This document shows, one piece after another, positions 11,317 to 21,314 of a stretch of DNA of 64,000 nt (positions are counted from its first letter, which is position 1; every line of letters begins with the position of its first letter). Source of the stretch: Veillonella criceti. GTDB taxonomy: Bacteria; Bacillota; Negativicutes; Veillonellales; Veillonellaceae. The notes under the pieces are model-generated. The model made no database searches and was not told where the DNA came from. It saw only the letters and a list, made by a program, of their open reading frames with translations. Location of the stretch: positions 1,889,501 through 1,953,500 of the forward strand of contig NZ_UHIO01000001.1 of assembly GCF_900460315.1 (NCBI RefSeq). The letters are read 5' to 3'. A program made the translations under genes and the position numbers.

Positions 11317-11586
11317 ATGGCTAAAAAATCTATGATTGAACGCGAAAAGAAACGTGCAAAGATTGTTGCTAAATATGCTGCTAAGCGTGAAGCTTTAAAA
11401 GCTGCTGGCGACTACGAAGCATTGGCTCAATTGCCAGCAAATGCTTCCCCAACTCGTTTACATAATCGTTGCAACTTGACCGGTCGCCCTCATGGCTACA
11501 TGCGTAAATTCGGTATTAGCCGTATTGCGTTCCGTGAACTTGCATACAAAGGACAGATTCCTGGCGTTAAAAAAGCCAGTTGGTAA
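11317..11586 (+). CDS. rpsN: 30S ribosomal protein S14, long zinc-free form
   Basis: The 89-residue protein is the long form, with the [23 protein letters not shown] motif and a KKASW end. The short Firmicute form (61 residues) carries two CxxC pairs that bind zinc; here only one cysteine is present, so this is the zinc-independent variant. It lies in the normal spc position between rplE and rpsH. Confidence 0.95.
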   Translation: MAKKSMIEREKKRAKIVAKYAAKREALKAAGDYEALAQLPANASPTRLHNRCNLTGRPHGYMRKFGISRIAFRELAYKGQIPGVKKASW

Positions 11587-11614
11587 TTGGATTACGGGAG
11601 GAGGTTTTTAGAAT

Positions 11615-12013
11615 ATGGTAATGACCGATCCGATTGCGGATATGCTTACGCGCATCCGTAATGCAAATGCTGCTCTTCATGAAACAGTTGAAATTCCTGT
11701 TTCTCGCATGAAGGCTGCCGTTCTAGAAATCCTTAAAGAAGAAGGATTTGTAAAGAGCGTTGAAACCGTTGAAAGCGGCAAACATACAGTTTTAAAAGTA
11801 ACGTTAAAATATGGTTCCAATAATGAAAAAGTAATTACTGGAATTAAACGTATTTCCAAACCAGGTTTACGTGTTTATGCGAAGAAGGAAGAACTCCCTC
11901 GCGTACTAGGTGGTTTAGGTATTGCAGTTATTTCTACATCTAAAGGTGTAATGAGTGATAAACAAGCTCGTAAAGAAGGCCTTGGTGGCGAAGTACTTGC
12001 ATACGTATGGTAA
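11615..12013 (+). CDS. rpsH: 30S ribosomal protein S8
   Basis: The 132-residue protein begins [16 protein letters not shown] and ends [22 protein letters not shown]...GGEVLAYVW, both characteristic. The ATG at 11615 is placed 11 nt from GGAGGAGG; a second ATG at 11621 is further away. S8 binds 16S rRNA and represses spc translation in other bacteria. Confidence 0.95.
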   Translation: MVMTDPIADMLTRIRNANAALHETVEIPVSRMKAAVLEILKEEGFVKSVETVESGKHTVLKVTLKYGSNNEKVITGIKRISKPGLRVYAKKEELPRVLGGLGIAVISTSKGVMSDKQARKEGLGGEVLAYVW

Positions 12014-12036
12014 TCAGGCAATAGGAGGTAGAAATA

Positions 12037-12582
12037 ATGTCACGTATCGGTAGAATGCCTATCGAGATCCCTGCTGGCGTTACAGTAAATTACGAAAATC
12101 ATGTAATGACTGTAAAAGGACCAAAAGGTGAATTATCTCGTGAATTGCATCCGGATATGATTATTACTGTGGAAGGTAACACAATCACAGTAGCTCGTCC
12201 GAGCGAAGATAAAGCGCATCGTTCTTTACATGGCCTCACTCGCGCTCTTGTTGCTAACTTGGTAACAGGCGTTCATGATGGCTTTGCAAAAACATTGGAA
12301 ATCAACGGTGTTGGTTACAGAGCAGCAAAACAAGGTAATAAATTAGTTCTTACTCTTGGCTTCTCTCATCCAGTAGAAATGGAAGCTCCTGCTGGTATTA
12401 CCATCGATGTTCCAGCTCCTAACAAAATCATTGTTAGTGGTGCGGACAAAGAAGTGGTTGGTGCTGTAGCTGCTAATATTCGTAAATGGAGAGAACCAGA
12501 ACCTTACAAAGGTAAAGGTATCCGTTACGAAGGCGAAGTAGTTCGTCGTAAAGCTGGTAAAGCTGGCGCTAAAGGCAAATAA
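12037..12582 (+). CDS. rplF: 50S ribosomal protein L6
   Basis: The 181-residue protein has the duplicated L6 fold, starting [14 protein letters not shown] and ending with the conserved [22 protein letters not shown] motif. L6 lies near the factor-binding site. ATG follows ATAGGAGG. Confidence 0.97.
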   Translation: MSRIGRMPIEIPAGVTVNYENHVMTVKGPKGELSRELHPDMIITVEGNTITVARPSEDKAHRSLHGLTRALVANLVTGVHDGFAKTLEINGVGYRAAKQGNKLVLTLGFSHPVEMEAPAGITIDVPAPNKIIVSGADKEVVGAVAANIRKWREPEPYKGKGIRYEGEVVRRKAGKAGAKGK

Positions 12583-12613
12583 TATCAGTAGAATTTAGAA
12601 AGGAGTGAACATC

Positions 12614-12976
12614 TTGGCTCGTAAATCCACAAGAAATATTGCTCGAGCAAAACGTCATCTTCGTATTCGTCGTCACATTTCTGGTACGGCGCAAACTCCA
12701 CGTTTGAACGTATTCCGTAGCCTTAGCAACATTTACGCTCAGGTTATTGATGACGTAGCTGGTACAACTTTAGTAGCAGCTAGCTCATTAGATAAAGAAT
12801 TAAACTTGAACTATGGTGGCAATGTGGCCGCAGCTAAAGCTGTTGGTGAATTAGTTGCTAAACGTGCTATCGAAAAAGGTATCGAAACAGTAGTATTCGA
12901 TCGCGGTGGTTACATTTATCATGGTCGTGTCGCAGCCCTTGCAGAAGGCGCTCGTGAAGCAGGCTTGAAATTCTAA
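12614..12976 (+). CDS. rplR: 50S ribosomal protein L18
   Basis: The 120-residue reading begins with TTG at 12614 ([24 protein letters not shown]). It is preferred over an in-frame GTG at 12605 because AAAGGAGTG ends at the latter. The family motif [24 protein letters not shown] is present and the end [25 protein letters not shown] is typical. L18 binds 5S rRNA with L5. Confidence 0.94.
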   Translation: MARKSTRNIARAKRHLRIRRHISGTAQTPRLNVFRSLSNIYAQVIDDVAGTTLVAASSLDKELNLNYGGNVAAAKAVGELVAKRAIEKGIETVVFDRGGYIYHGRVAALAEGAREAGLKF

Positions 12977-12994
12977 GAAGGAGGAACTTTAGAC

Positions 12995-13495
12995 ATGGCG
13001 AGAATTGACTACACCAGTCTTGATCTTAAAGAAAGAGTAGTATTCATCAACCGCGTAGCCAAAGTAGTAAAAGGCGGTCGTCGTTTTTCCTTCAGCGCTT
13101 TAGTTGTTGTTGGTGATGGCAACGGTCACGTAGGCGTTGGCTTAGGTAAAGCGGCAGAAGTGCCAGAAGCAATCCGCAAAGGCATTGATGATGCTAAGAA
13201 AAATCTTATTCATGTTGTTATTAAAAACGGTACTATTCCTCACAGTGTTACAGGTACGTTCGGTGCAGGCCGCGTATTCTTGAAACCAGCTGCAGAAGGT
13301 ACTGGGGTTATCGCAGGTGGCCCAGTGCGTGCCGTATTGGAATTAGTTGGTGTTCGTAACATTCTTACGAAATCCATTGGTTCTTCTAATCCTAACAACA
13401 TGGTTCGCGCAACAATTGAAGGCTTAGCACAGTTGAAACGTGCCGAAGACGTAGCAGCTCTTCGTGGCAAAACTGTAGCTGAGATTTATGGCTAA
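12995..13495 (+). CDS. rpsE: 30S ribosomal protein S5
   Basis: The 166-residue protein shows the dsRBD-like N-terminal domain ([21 protein letters not shown]) and the C-terminal domain with [19 protein letters not shown] and the [15 protein letters not shown] loop. S5 contributes to decoding accuracy. ATG follows GAAGGAGG. Confidence 0.97.
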   Translation: MARIDYTSLDLKERVVFINRVAKVVKGGRRFSFSALVVVGDGNGHVGVGLGKAAEVPEAIRKGIDDAKKNLIHVVIKNGTIPHSVTGTFGAGRVFLKPAAEGTGVIAGGPVRAVLELVGVRNILTKSIGSSNPNNMVRATIEGLAQLKRAEDVAALRGKTVAEIYG

Positions 13496-13513
13496 TAAGG
13501 GGGATTGACTGTA

Positions 13514-13693
13514 ATGGCACAGGTAAAAATTACATTGACCAGAAGCTTAATCGGTCGCCCTGAAGATCAGCGCGCAACTGTAAAAGCTCTTGGCTTAAAG
13601 AAAACTAACTCTCAGGTAGTTAAAGAAGTTACACCTCAAATTCAGGGTATGCTTCACAAAGTTAGACATTTAGTTACTGTAGAAGAAGTATAA
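13514..13693 (+). CDS. rpmD: 50S ribosomal protein L30
   Basis: The 59-residue protein reads [29 protein letters not shown], the short bacterial L30. ATG at 13514 is preferred over an upstream TTG; the AAGGGGG site lies 10-15 nt before it. It sits between rpsE and rplO as usual. Confidence 0.95.
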   Translation: MAQVKITLTRSLIGRPEDQRATVKALGLKKTNSQVVKEVTPQIQGMLHKVRHLVTVEEV

Positions 13694-13715
13694 TATAGAT
13701 AAGGAGGTGCACTGA

Positions 13716-14156
13716 ATGAAACTTCATGAATTAGCTCCAGCAGCAGGTTCTAAAAAGACACGCACTCGTCGTGGTCGCGGTCTTGGTTCCGGTCTTGGTA
13801 AAACCTCTGGCCGTGGTCAGAAAGGTCAAAACTCCCGTAGTGGTGGTGGCGTACGTTCTGGCTTCGAAGGTGGCCAGATGCCTCTTTATCGCCGTTTACC
13901 AAAACGTGGTTTCAAAAATGTGTTCGCTAAAGAATATGCGGAAGTTAATATTTCCCAACTTAACCGTTTCGAAGACGGTGCTACCGTTGATCCAGTAGCT
14001 CTTATCGAAGTAGGCATTTTGAAAAACGTTCGTGACGGTATCCGTATCCTAGGTAATGGCACGTTAGAAAAGAAATTAACAGTTATTGCTAACGGTTTTA
14101 CTAAAACTGCCGAAGAAAAGATTGTAGCAGCAGGCGGAAAAGTAGAGGTGATCTAG
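13716..14156 (+). CDS. rplO: 50S ribosomal protein L15
   Basis: The 146-residue protein has the extended basic N-terminus with repeated [20 protein letters not shown] and the [18 protein letters not shown] motif near residue 49. The stop is one base away from the secY GTG, so the two genes are probably translationally coupled. ATG follows AAGGAGGTG. Confidence 0.96.
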   Translation: MKLHELAPAAGSKKTRTRRGRGLGSGLGKTSGRGQKGQNSRSGGGVRSGFEGGQMPLYRRLPKRGFKNVFAKEYAEVNISQLNRFEDGATVDPVALIEVGILKNVRDGIRILGNGTLEKKLTVIANGFTKTAEEKIVAAGGKVEVI

Positions 14157-14157
14157 G

Positions 14158-15420
14158 GTGCTAGAAGGCCTCTCTAACATCTTTAAAATAACAGAGCTCC
14201 GTAACAAAGTGGCGTATACGTTACTCATGTTTATCGTGTTCAGGGCAGGCGTTCACATCCCAGTTCCTGGCGTAGATGCCTCTGTTATTGAAAGCTTATT
14301 TACCTCTGGCGGTTTGTTCGGTTTACTCGACTTATTCGCTGGTGGTGCATTAAGTAAGTTTTCCATTTTTGCCATGAGTATTACACCATACATCAATGCG
14401 TCCATTATTATGCAGCTTTTAACAGCTGTTATTCCGACCTTTGAACAGTGGAGTAAAGATGGTGAAGATGGTCGTAAGAAAATTGCCAAAGTAACGCGAT
14501 ATGGTACGGTTGTGCTTGGTTTTGTTCAAGCCTTCGGCATGGCCTATGCGTTGCGTGCCAATAGTGCATTAATTGACAACAGTTTCTTATCGGTAATCGT
14601 AATTGCTATCATTCTTACAGCGGGAACATGTCTTCTCATGTGGATTGGTGAACAAATTACAGCATATGGCATTGGTAATGGTATTTCTCTTATCATTTTT
14701 GCTGGTATCGTAGCACGCTTCCCTTCAGGGTTTAGCACAATTTATGAATACCTACAAGTAGGAACAATTAATATTTTCCAAGCTATATTATTTGCTATTA
14801 TTGCAGTTGCTATGATTGTCTTTGTAATTGCAGTAACTCAAGGTCAACGTCGTATTCCGATTCAATATGCAAAACGCGTAGTTGGTCGTAAAATGTACGG
14901 TGGCCATTCAACCTTCCTTCCTCTTAAGGTCAACCAGGCAGGTGTTATTCCAATTATCTTTGCGTCATCCGTTTTGATGTTTCCTGTGACGTTAGCTCAG
15001 TTTGTGCAGGTTGACTGGGTGAGAACACTAGCTAACTACTTTACATGGGGAACGCCATTGCAGACAGTTTTATACGCTGTATTGATTTTCATATTTACTT
15101 ACTTCTATACAGCGATCTCAATAAACATTACGGATATGGCAGATAATATGAAAAAATACGGTGGATTTATCCCAGGCATTCGCCCAGGTAAACCTACTGC
15201 TGATTATGTAGATCGCGTAATGACACGCATTACCTTTGCTGGTGCTATGTTCTTAGCATTAGTTGCCATTTTACCAAACTTTATTGGTGGTATAACTGGT
15301 ATTGAAGGTGTGTATTTTGGTGGTACAGCTCTTCTTATCGTAGTGGGCGTTGCATTAGATACAATGCAACAAGTTGAATCATTAGTATTAACTCGCCACT
15401 ACAAGGGCTTTGTTAAATAG
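14158..15420 (+). CDS. secY: Protein translocase subunit SecY
   Basis: SecY is the channel of the Sec translocon in the inner membrane. The 420-residue protein starts at GTG (LEGLSNIFKITELRNKV), shows ten hydrophobic segments, and carries SIFAMSITPYINASI in TM2 and the RRIPIQYAKR cytosolic loop, both diagnostic. AGAGGTG inside the end of rplO serves as its binding site. It is followed directly by adk. Confidence 0.96.
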   Translation: MLEGLSNIFKITELRNKVAYTLLMFIVFRAGVHIPVPGVDASVIESLFTSGGLFGLLDLFAGGALSKFSIFAMSITPYINASIIMQLLTAVIPTFEQWSKDGEDGRKKIAKVTRYGTVVLGFVQAFGMAYALRANSALIDNSFLSVIVIAIILTAGTCLLMWIGEQITAYGIGNGISLIIFAGIVARFPSGFSTIYEYLQVGTINIFQAILFAIIAVAMIVFVIAVTQGQRRIPIQYAKRVVGRKMYGGHSTFLPLKVNQAGVIPIIFASSVLMFPVTLAQFVQVDWVRTLANYFTWGTPLQTVLYAVLIFIFTYFYTAISINITDMADNMKKYGGFIPGIRPGKPTADYVDRVMTRITFAGAMFLALVAILPNFIGGITGIEGVYFGGTALLIVVGVALDTMQQVESLVLTRHYKGFVK

Positions 15421-15433
15421 GAGGAAAATTGCT

Positions 15434-15997
15434 ATGTATATTTTGTTAATGGGACCTCCCGGTGCAGGTAAAGGCACGCAGGCAACTCGTTTAATTGATA
15501 AATATGGTATTCCTCAGATTTCAACCGGTGATATGTTCCGCGCTGCGGTTAAGGAATGTACCCCTCTTGGTCTTGAGGCTAAGAAATACATGGATGCTGG
15601 TCAGCTCGTACCGGATAGTGTTACGGTAGGAATTGTACGTGAACGCCTTGCTAAAGATGATTGCAAAAATGGCTTCATCCTTGATGGCTTCCCACGTACA
15701 ACCGCCCAAGCAGTATCATTAGATGCTATATTAAAAGAAATGGGAATTGTTCTTGATGCCGTTGTGAACCTTAATGTTCCAAATGATGAATTAGTTCGAC
15801 GCATCAGCGAACGAGCACGTCTTGAAAATCGTGACGATGATAAACCGGAAACAGTACAGAAACGTCTTGCTGTATACGACGAATCTACAAAGCCTTTGAT
15901 TGATTACTATCGTAACAGTGGTTTATATGTAGAAATCAACGGATTACAGGATGTGGATACAGTATTTACAGATATCATTAAAGCGTTGGAGAAATAA
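15434..15997 (+). CDS. adk: Adenylate kinase, short-LID form
   Basis: The enzyme converts ATP plus AMP to two ADP. The P-loop GPPGAGKGTQ starts at residue 7 and DGFPRT follows. At 187 residues it is shorter than the 210-220-residue enzyme of most Firmicutes: the LID is reduced to RISERARLENRDDDKPETVQKR and has no zinc-binding cysteines. ATG at 15434 follows AGGAGG; a TTG at 15410 would overlap secY. The gene is followed by map after 3 nt. Confidence 0.95.
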   Translation: MYILLMGPPGAGKGTQATRLIDKYGIPQISTGDMFRAAVKECTPLGLEAKKYMDAGQLVPDSVTVGIVRERLAKDDCKNGFILDGFPRTTAQAVSLDAILKEMGIVLDAVVNLNVPNDELVRRISERARLENRDDDKPETVQKRLAVYDESTKPLIDYYRNSGLYVEINGLQDVDTVFTDIIKALEK

Positions 15998-16000
15998 TCA

Positions 16001-16771
16001 ATGATTATTTTGAAATCGGAACATGAAATTGAGTATATCCGTCAGGCATGTAAGCTAACTGTTGAAACATTGCAACAGCTTATTGCAGTAGCTAAACCAG
16101 GTGTTAGCACCTTAGAATTAGATCAATTTGCCGAAGAATATATTCGCAGCCACGGTGGAGAACCTAGCTGCAAAGGTTACTATGGGTATCCTGCAACAAT
16201 TTGCGCTTCTATCAATGATGAAGTGGTACATGGTATTCCCAATGCTCATCGCAAACTGAAAAATGGCGATATTATTAGTATCGACCTTGTATCCTCAGTT
16301 AATGGGTATCATGGGGATTCCTGTGTAACCATTCCTATTGGGAAGGTCAAACCTCAGGTTATGAAACTTCTCAAAGTGACAGAAGAAAGCTTGTTTAAAG
16401 GAATTGAACAGGCTGTTGTCGGGAACAGAGTGGGTGATATTTCTCACGCTGTTCAGACGTATTGTGAAAAATTCGGATTTGGAGTGGTACGTGATTTTGT
16501 AGGTCATGGTCTTGGCCGTGAAATGCATGAAGATCCACAAATTCCAAATTACGGTCCGGCTGGGCATGGCCCTCTTTTAAAGCCGGGTATGGTGCTTTGT
16601 ATTGAGCCAATGATTACTATGGGTACTTACGAAGTGCAGGTTCTCGGTGATGACTGGACAGCTGTCACACGTGATGGCAAACCAGCGGCTCACTTTGAAC
16701 ATACAGTGGTTGTTACTGAAAACGGCCCTGAAATTTTGACCATGCGTGATGAACCCAGGTTGATAAAATAA
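16001..16771 (+). CDS. map: Methionine aminopeptidase, type I
   Basis: The 256-residue enzyme removes the N-terminal methionine of new proteins using two divalent metals. Metal-ligand motifs are visible: VHGIP near residue 79, DLVSSVNGYHGDS near 95-106, GHGLGREMHE near 169 and CIEPM near 203, with a final FEHTVVVTE. The start lies 3 nt after the adk stop with only GGAG as binding site inside adk, which suggests coupling to it. Confidence 0.95.
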   Translation: MIILKSEHEIEYIRQACKLTVETLQQLIAVAKPGVSTLELDQFAEEYIRSHGGEPSCKGYYGYPATICASINDEVVHGIPNAHRKLKNGDIISIDLVSSVNGYHGDSCVTIPIGKVKPQVMKLLKVTEESLFKGIEQAVVGNRVGDISHAVQTYCEKFGFGVVRDFVGHGLGREMHEDPQIPNYGPAGHGPLLKPGMVLCIEPMITMGTYEVQVLGDDWTAVTRDGKPAAHFEHTVVVTENGPEILTMRDEPRLIK

Positions 16772-16792
16772 CCAGTAGCCGGAGGAAATGAT

Positions 16793-17011
16793 ATGTCAAA
16801 AGAAGACGTTATTGAAGTGGAAGGTACGGTCGTTGAAGCTTTACCAAATGCCATGTTTCAGGTAGAACTTGAAAATGGTCATGTGGTACTTGCTCATGTG
16901 TCAGGCAAAATGCGTATGAATTTTATTCGTATCCTTCCCGGTGATAAAGTTACTATGGAACTGACACCATATGACTTAAATCGTGGTCGTATTACCTACC
17001 GTTTTAAATAG
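16793..17011 (+). CDS. infA: Translation initiation factor IF-1
   Basis: The 72-residue OB-fold protein reads [29 protein letters not shown] and ends [16 protein letters not shown], the full family pattern. IF-1 blocks the A site during initiation. ATG follows GGAGGAAATGAT. It lies between map and rpmJ, the usual order. Confidence 0.97.
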   Translation: MSKEDVIEVEGTVVEALPNAMFQVELENGHVVLAHVSGKMRMNFIRILPGDKVTMELTPYDLNRGRITYRFK

Positions 17012-17040
17012 TAAGCGGCAGCGACACAAAGGAGGTACTT

Positions 17041-17154
17041 ATGAAGGTTAGACCATCAGTTAAAAAGATATGCGAAAAATGCAAAATCATTAAACGTAAA
17101 GGCCGTGTAATGGTAATTTGCGAAAACCCAAAACATAAACAAAAACAAGGATAA
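17041..17154 (+). CDS. rpmJ: 50S ribosomal protein L36
   Basis: This is a 37-residue gene: [18 protein letters not shown] followed by a basic tail. C11, C14, C27 and H32 form the CCCH zinc ribbon of the zinc-binding L36 type. ATG follows AAAGGAGG by 6 nt. It lies between infA and rpsM as in other Firmicutes. Confidence 0.95.
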   Translation: MKVRPSVKKICEKCKIIKRKGRVMVICENPKHKQKQG

Positions 17155-17176
17155 TTGATAGGAGGTGGATGAATAG

Positions 17177-17545
17177 ATGGCACGTATAGCCGGTGTAGAT
17201 TTACCACGTGACAAACGTGTGGAAATTGGTTTGACTTATATTTATGGTATCGGACTTACTTTGTCCAAAGAAATTTTGGAAAAAACAGGTATCAATCCAG
17301 ATACTCGCGTTCGTGACCTTACTGAAGATGAAGTTGCGAAAATCCGTGCTCTTCTTGACGAAGAGTACAAGGTTGAAGGTGACCTTCGTCGTGAAGAAGC
17401 ACTTAACATTAAGCGCTTAATTGAAATCAACTCCTATCGCGGGAAACGTCATCGTGCAGGCTTGCCTTTGCGCGGTCAACGCACTAAGACAAATGCTCGT
17501 ACTCGTAAAGGTCCTAGAAAAGCAATTGCTGGGAAGAAGAAATAA
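17177..17545 (+). CDS. rpsM: 30S ribosomal protein S13
   Basis: The 122-residue protein begins [25 protein letters not shown] and ends with the basic [24 protein letters not shown] tail that contacts P-site tRNA. ATG follows AGGAGGTGG. It opens the alpha part of the cluster. Confidence 0.97.
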   Translation: MARIAGVDLPRDKRVEIGLTYIYGIGLTLSKEILEKTGINPDTRVRDLTEDEVAKIRALLDEEYKVEGDLRREEALNIKRLIEINSYRGKRHRAGLPLRGQRTKTNARTRKGPRKAIAGKKK

Positions 17546-17562
17546 TAAAGGAGGGATAAAGC

Positions 17563-17952
17563 GTGGCTAAAAAGGTAGTAAGAAGCAAAAGAAAAGAAAA
17601 GAAACACGTTGAATCTGGTGCGGCTCATATTCGCTCCACATTTAATAACACTATCGTAACAATTACTGATACAAACGGTAATGCCCTTTCCTGGGCCTCC
17701 GCTGGTGGTCTTGGATTCCGTGGCTCCCGTAAGAGCACTCCATTTGCTGCTCAGATGGCTGCTGAACAAGCGGCTAAAGCTGCAATGGAACATGGCTTAC
17801 GTCAGGTTGAAGTATTCGTAAAAGGTCCAGGCTCTGGTCGTGAAGCTGCAATCCGTGCATTGCAAGCAGCAGGTCTTGAAGTTAACAGCATTAAAGATGT
17901 TACTCCAATTCCTCACAATGGTTGCCGTCCTCCAAAACGTCGTCGTGTATAA
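17563..17952 (+). CDS. rpsK: 30S ribosomal protein S11
   Basis: The 129-residue protein has [25 protein letters not shown] and the C-terminal [15 protein letters not shown], diagnostic for S11, which sits in the 30S platform. The start is GTG after AAAGGAGGG. In most bacteria rpsD follows; here rpoA follows after 81 bp containing a hairpin. Confidence 0.96.
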   Translation: MAKKVVRSKRKEKKHVESGAAHIRSTFNNTIVTITDTNGNALSWASAGGLGFRGSRKSTPFAAQMAAEQAAKAAMEHGLRQVEVFVKGPGSGREAAIRALQAAGLEVNSIKDVTPIPHNGCRPPKRRRV

Positions 17953-17963
17953 TTTATAGTTTA

Positions 17964-17986
17964 AGCGATCGCTTGGAGCGGTCGCT
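17964..17986 (+). other. Hairpin in the rpsK-rpoA gap
   Basis: AGCGATCGC at 17964-17972 pairs with GCGGTCGCT at 17978-17986 (9 bp with one G-U) around a 5-nt loop. No T tract follows, so it is not a standard terminator; a TATACT at 17991-17996 could be a -10 box but lacks a matching -35. It occupies the place where rpsD is found in other genomes. Confidence 0.5.
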
Positions 17987-18033
17987 ATGATATACTATAG
18001 ATGAAAGGCGTGTTTAATAGGAGGATTGTCCTG

Positions 18034-19038
18034 ATGAGCGAAGAAAAGAAATTAAAAATCGAGAAAGTTGAAGTACGCGATGACGGTCGTTATGGTAAAT
18101 TCGTCTGTGAACCATTAGATCGTGGCTACGGGATTACGCTCGGTAATAGCTTACGTCGAATTCTGCTTTCATCTTTAGATGGAGCGGCCATTACTTCCAT
18201 TAAGATTGATGGAGTGCTTCATGAATTTTCTACCATTCCTGGTATTCGTGAGGACGTAACGGATATTATTCTTAACCTCAAACAGTTATGCCTTCGTGTA
18301 GATAGCGAAGCACAAATTCCTTTGGATCTTCATATTGATATCCAAAAGGAAGGGGTATTAACTGCTGGTGAATTTGGACGAAATTTCCCACCTGAGGTAG
18401 AAATTTTAAATCCTGACCTCGTAATTGCTACGATGGATGAGGTAGCTCATCTAGTAATGGATGTGCGCATTGAACGTGGTAAAGGGTATGTGCCATCCAC
18501 GAAGAATAAAAAGGATGATGATGTAATCGGTCGTATTCCTATCGACTCTATTTTCTCTCCTATTCTTCGAGCAAAATATGAAGTAAGTGATGTGCGCGTA
18601 GGCAACGAAATGGACTTTGATAAACTGACTCTCGAAGTAGTTACCAATGGTTCTATTACTGCCGCTGAAGCTGTAGCACGTTCTGCCAATATTATGATTG
18701 GTTACTTAAAGAACTTCACTAAATTAGCACATTCTGCTGAGGAATTCATTGTTCCTGGAGTAGATGATACTGAAGGTACTATTCTTGAGTCTTCTCAAGC
18801 TGGAGAAGAACCAGATGATGGTCCATCAAAAATCCTTATCGATGATTTAGAATTGTCTGTTCGTGCATACAATTGTTTAAAACGTGCAAGCATTAATACA
18901 ATTGCTGATCTTTTAGATAAGAGCATGGACGATTTAGGTAAGGTACGTAATTTAGGTAAAAAATCCATTGATGAAATTGAAGAAAAACTTCAAAATCATC
19001 CGTTAGGACCATTTTACTTGAAGAAAAAAGGCGAATAA
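18034..19038 (+). CDS. rpoA: RNA polymerase alpha subunit
   Basis: The 334-residue protein has the N-terminal dimerisation domain (PLDRGYGITLGNSLRRILLSSL near residue 27) and the C-terminal DNA- and activator-contact domain (LELSVRAYNCLKRASINTI... and RNLGKKSIDEIEEKL). The ATG at 18034 follows AGGAGGA; an in-frame ATG at 18001 would precede the binding site. The gene lies between rpsK and rplQ. Confidence 0.96.
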   Translation: MSEEKKLKIEKVEVRDDGRYGKFVCEPLDRGYGITLGNSLRRILLSSLDGAAITSIKIDGVLHEFSTIPGIREDVTDIILNLKQLCLRVDSEAQIPLDLHIDIQKEGVLTAGEFGRNFPPEVEILNPDLVIATMDEVAHLVMDVRIERGKGYVPSTKNKKDDDVIGRIPIDSIFSPILRAKYEVSDVRVGNEMDFDKLTLEVVTNGSITAAEAVARSANIMIGYLKNFTKLAHSAEEFIVPGVDDTEGTILESSQAGEEPDDGPSKILIDDLELSVRAYNCLKRASINTIADLLDKSMDDLGKVRNLGKKSIDEIEEKLQNHPLGPFYLKKKGE

Positions 19039-19050
19039 GGAGGATGACTA

Positions 19051-19386
19051 ATGTATAGAAAATTAGGCCGTGACAGCTCTGCTCGTAAAGCATTATTCCG
19101 CGGTATGTTAACATCTTTCTTCCAGTATGATCGTATTGAAACGACTGAAGCTAAAGCTAAAGAACTTCGTGGTTTAGCTGACCAGATGATCACACTTGCA
19201 AAACGTGGTGATCTTCATGCTCGTCGTCAGGTACTTGCATACCTTATGGACGAAGATGTAGTTAAAAAATTGTTTGACGAAATTGCTCCAAAATATGCTG
19301 ATCGTCAGGGCGGTTACACTCGTGTAATTAAGCTTGGCCTTCGTAAAGGCGATGCGGCTCCATTAGCACTTATTGAGCTCGTTTAA
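19051..19386 (+). CDS. rplQ: 50S ribosomal protein L17
   Basis: The 111-residue protein starts [18 protein letters not shown] and ends [11 protein letters not shown]-like ([12 protein letters not shown]), typical of L17. It lies 12 nt after rpoA behind AAGGAGG and is the last gene of the superoperon, followed within 15 nt by a strong terminator. Confidence 0.97.
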   Translation: MYRKLGRDSSARKALFRGMLTSFFQYDRIETTEAKAKELRGLADQMITLAKRGDLHARRQVLAYLMDEDVVKKLFDEIAPKYADRQGGYTRVIKLGLRKGDAAPLALIELV

Positions 19387-19398
19387 TAATTAGGAAGT

Positions 19399-19434
19399 CG
19401 GTGTTGCAACGGATGTTAGCAACACCGCTTTTTT
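19399..19434 (+). terminator. Terminator of the ribosomal superoperon
   Basis: A perfect 9-bp stem (CGGTGTTGC at 19399-19407, GCAACACCG at 19419-19427) is followed by CTTTTTT. It closes the rpsJ-rplQ transcription unit. Confidence 0.9.
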
Positions 19435-19542
19435 ATGTTATACTGATAGGGTAGCCTTGCTAGTAAGGTCTATGTATTGACCGTATAAAAATATAGATCA
19501 AAGATAGCAAAATAAAATTGTTAACCTTTATTTTTGTTTAGG

Positions 19543-19571
19543 TTGACATGTGACCTCTATTTTTATATTAT
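19543..19571 (+). promoter_or_regulatory. Promoter of the ecfA1-ecfA2-ecfT operon
   Basis: TTGACA at 19543-19548 and TATTAT at 19566-19571 are separated by exactly 17 bp, a near-consensus sigma-70-type promoter. It lies 41 bp before the ecfA1 ATG. The upstream 100 bp hold short alternative stems (CCTT/AAGG, GGTC/GACC near 19453-19485) with no clear assignment. Confidence 0.8.
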
Positions 19572-19611
19572 CAATATAGTAATTATGTAAACATTAAGTT
19601 GAGGATAAATA

Positions 19612-20454
19612 ATGAGTGCACAAGACATTATGATACAAACCAATCACATGAGTCATACTTATGAAGATGAATCTGGAAATGTGGTCTATGCTTTAGATGA
19701 TGTCAGTCTTACCATTCGCAAAGGTGAATTTGTTAGTATTATAGGGACTAACGGAAGTGGTAAAAGTACATTAGCTAAGCATTTTAATGTACTATTGACG
19801 CCTACTAAAGGAACGGTTAAGGTACTGGGGATGGATACTAAAGAGGCCGATCATCTATGGGATATTCGTCAACATGTTGGTATGGTATTTCAAAATCCCG
19901 ATAATCAAATTGTGGCAGCTGTAGTTGAAGAAGATGTAGCCTTTGGGCCTGAAAATTTGGGCATAGAACCAGAGGAAATTCGTCGTCGTGTTAAAGAAGC
20001 TTTAAAGAGTGTTAACATGACAGAATATGCGTTACATTCACCAGGTTTGCTTTCCGGTGGACAAAAACAACGAATCGCTATTGCTGGAGTATTGGCGATG
20101 AAACCAGATTGTATTGTACTAGATGAGCCAACGGCTATGCTCGATCCTGTAGGTCGTAAAGAAGTGCTTGAAACAGTTCATCGATTAAATAAAGAAGAAG
20201 GCATTACGATTGTGTATATTACACATTTTATGGAAGAAGCTGTTACATCTGATCGTGTAGTTGTGATGAAAAATGGTAAACTATTACACGAAGGTACACC
20301 ACGAGACATTTTCACACAGGTACCTATGTTAAAAGAGTTAGGGTTAGATGTACCTGTAGCGGCTGAGGTGGCTTCTAAATTGAGGGCTCACGGAATGCCC
20401 TTACAAGCAGATATTATTACAGAGGAAGAATTGGGGGACCAATTATGCCAATAA
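19612..20454 (+). CDS. ecfA1: ECF transporter ATPase EcfA1
   Basis: This is one of two ATPases of the energy-coupling-factor module that powers uptake of vitamins and metals through exchangeable S components. The 280 residues show Walker [10 protein letters not shown] (45-53), Q-loop at 94, signature LSGGQ (147-151) and Walker B with D171-E172. The C-terminal extension after residue 235 is typical of EcfA. It overlaps ecfA2 by 10 nt. QueT at 26546 is a plausible S-component client in the same window. Confidence 0.93.
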   Translation: MSAQDIMIQTNHMSHTYEDESGNVVYALDDVSLTIRKGEFVSIIGTNGSGKSTLAKHFNVLLTPTKGTVKVLGMDTKEADHLWDIRQHVGMVFQNPDNQIVAAVVEEDVAFGPENLGIEPEEIRRRVKEALKSVNMTEYALHSPGLLSGGQKQRIAIAGVLAMKPDCIVLDEPTAMLDPVGRKEVLETVHRLNKEEGITIVYITHFMEEAVTSDRVVVMKNGKLLHEGTPRDIFTQVPMLKELGLDVPVAAEVASKLRAHGMPLQADIITEEELGDQLCQ

Positions 20455-21314
20455 AATTGGAAGCGGTTTCCTATGTATATGGTGAAAATACACCATATCG
20501 TAAAGAAGCCCTAAAAGGTATTAACTTAACAATCAATGAAGGTGATTTTGTAGGTATCATTGGTCATACGGGATCTGGCAAATCTACTTTAGTGCAGCAT
20601 TTAAATGGATTATTGCATCCCTCGACAGGGCGAGTTACCATTAATGGTGTTGATGCAGCACTTAAAACAGAAGAGGCTAAATTAATGCGTCATAAAGTAG
20701 GCATGGTATTTCAATATCCTGAACATCAACTCTTTGAAGAAACTATCGCTCAAGATATAGCCTTTGGACCTAAAAATTTAGGGTTTAGTGACACTGAAGT
20801 AGCACAACGCGTGCGGGAGGCCATGGACTTTGTAGGACTTGATTATGAAATGTATGCAGAGCGTTCACCGTTTCAGCTATCTGGAGGACAGATGCGCCGT
20901 GTTGCCATTGCGGGTGTTGTCGCGTTAAATCCAGATTATTTGATTTTGGATGAACCTTCAGCAGGGCTAGATCCTTTTGGTCGTGAAGAAATTTTTCAGA
21001 AAATTATGGAATTGCACGAGAAAAAAGGCATTACTGTAGTTCTTGTGTCACATAATATGGAAGATATCTCGCGTATGGCGAATCGCCTTATTGTTATTGA
21101 TGATGGTCAGATTCAATTAGATGGAAAACCACTTGATATTTTTATGAATCAGCGGGAAAAACTGCAAGCCGCAGGTGTTGATGTACCACCGGTTTCAAAA
21201 TTAATTGAATATTTACGGCAACGTGGATTGCCTGTATCACAAGAAGTTATTTCTGTTGACGATGCTGTTAAGGCTATTGAGGTAGCCGTAAAGGAGGTAC
21301 ACCATGTTAAGTAA
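20445..21314 (+). CDS. ecfA2: ECF transporter ATPase EcfA2
   Basis: The second ATPase of the module has 289 residues with Walker [10 protein letters not shown] (40-48), signature LSGGQ and Walker [12 protein letters not shown]. It pairs with EcfA1 to form the ATPase heterodimer under EcfT. Start and stop overlap its neighbours by 10 and 11 nt, so the three genes are translationally coupled; AAGGAGGTA near its end is the ecfT binding site. Confidence 0.93.
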   Translation: MPIKLEAVSYVYGENTPYRKEALKGINLTINEGDFVGIIGHTGSGKSTLVQHLNGLLHPSTGRVTINGVDAALKTEEAKLMRHKVGMVFQYPEHQLFEETIAQDIAFGPKNLGFSDTEVAQRVREAMDFVGLDYEMYAERSPFQLSGGQMRRVAIAGVVALNPDYLILDEPSAGLDPFGREEIFQKIMELHEKKGITVVLVSHNMEDISRMANRLIVIDDGQIQLDGKPLDIFMNQREKLQAAGVDVPPVSKLIEYLRQRGLPVSQEVISVDDAVKAIEVAVKEVHHVK

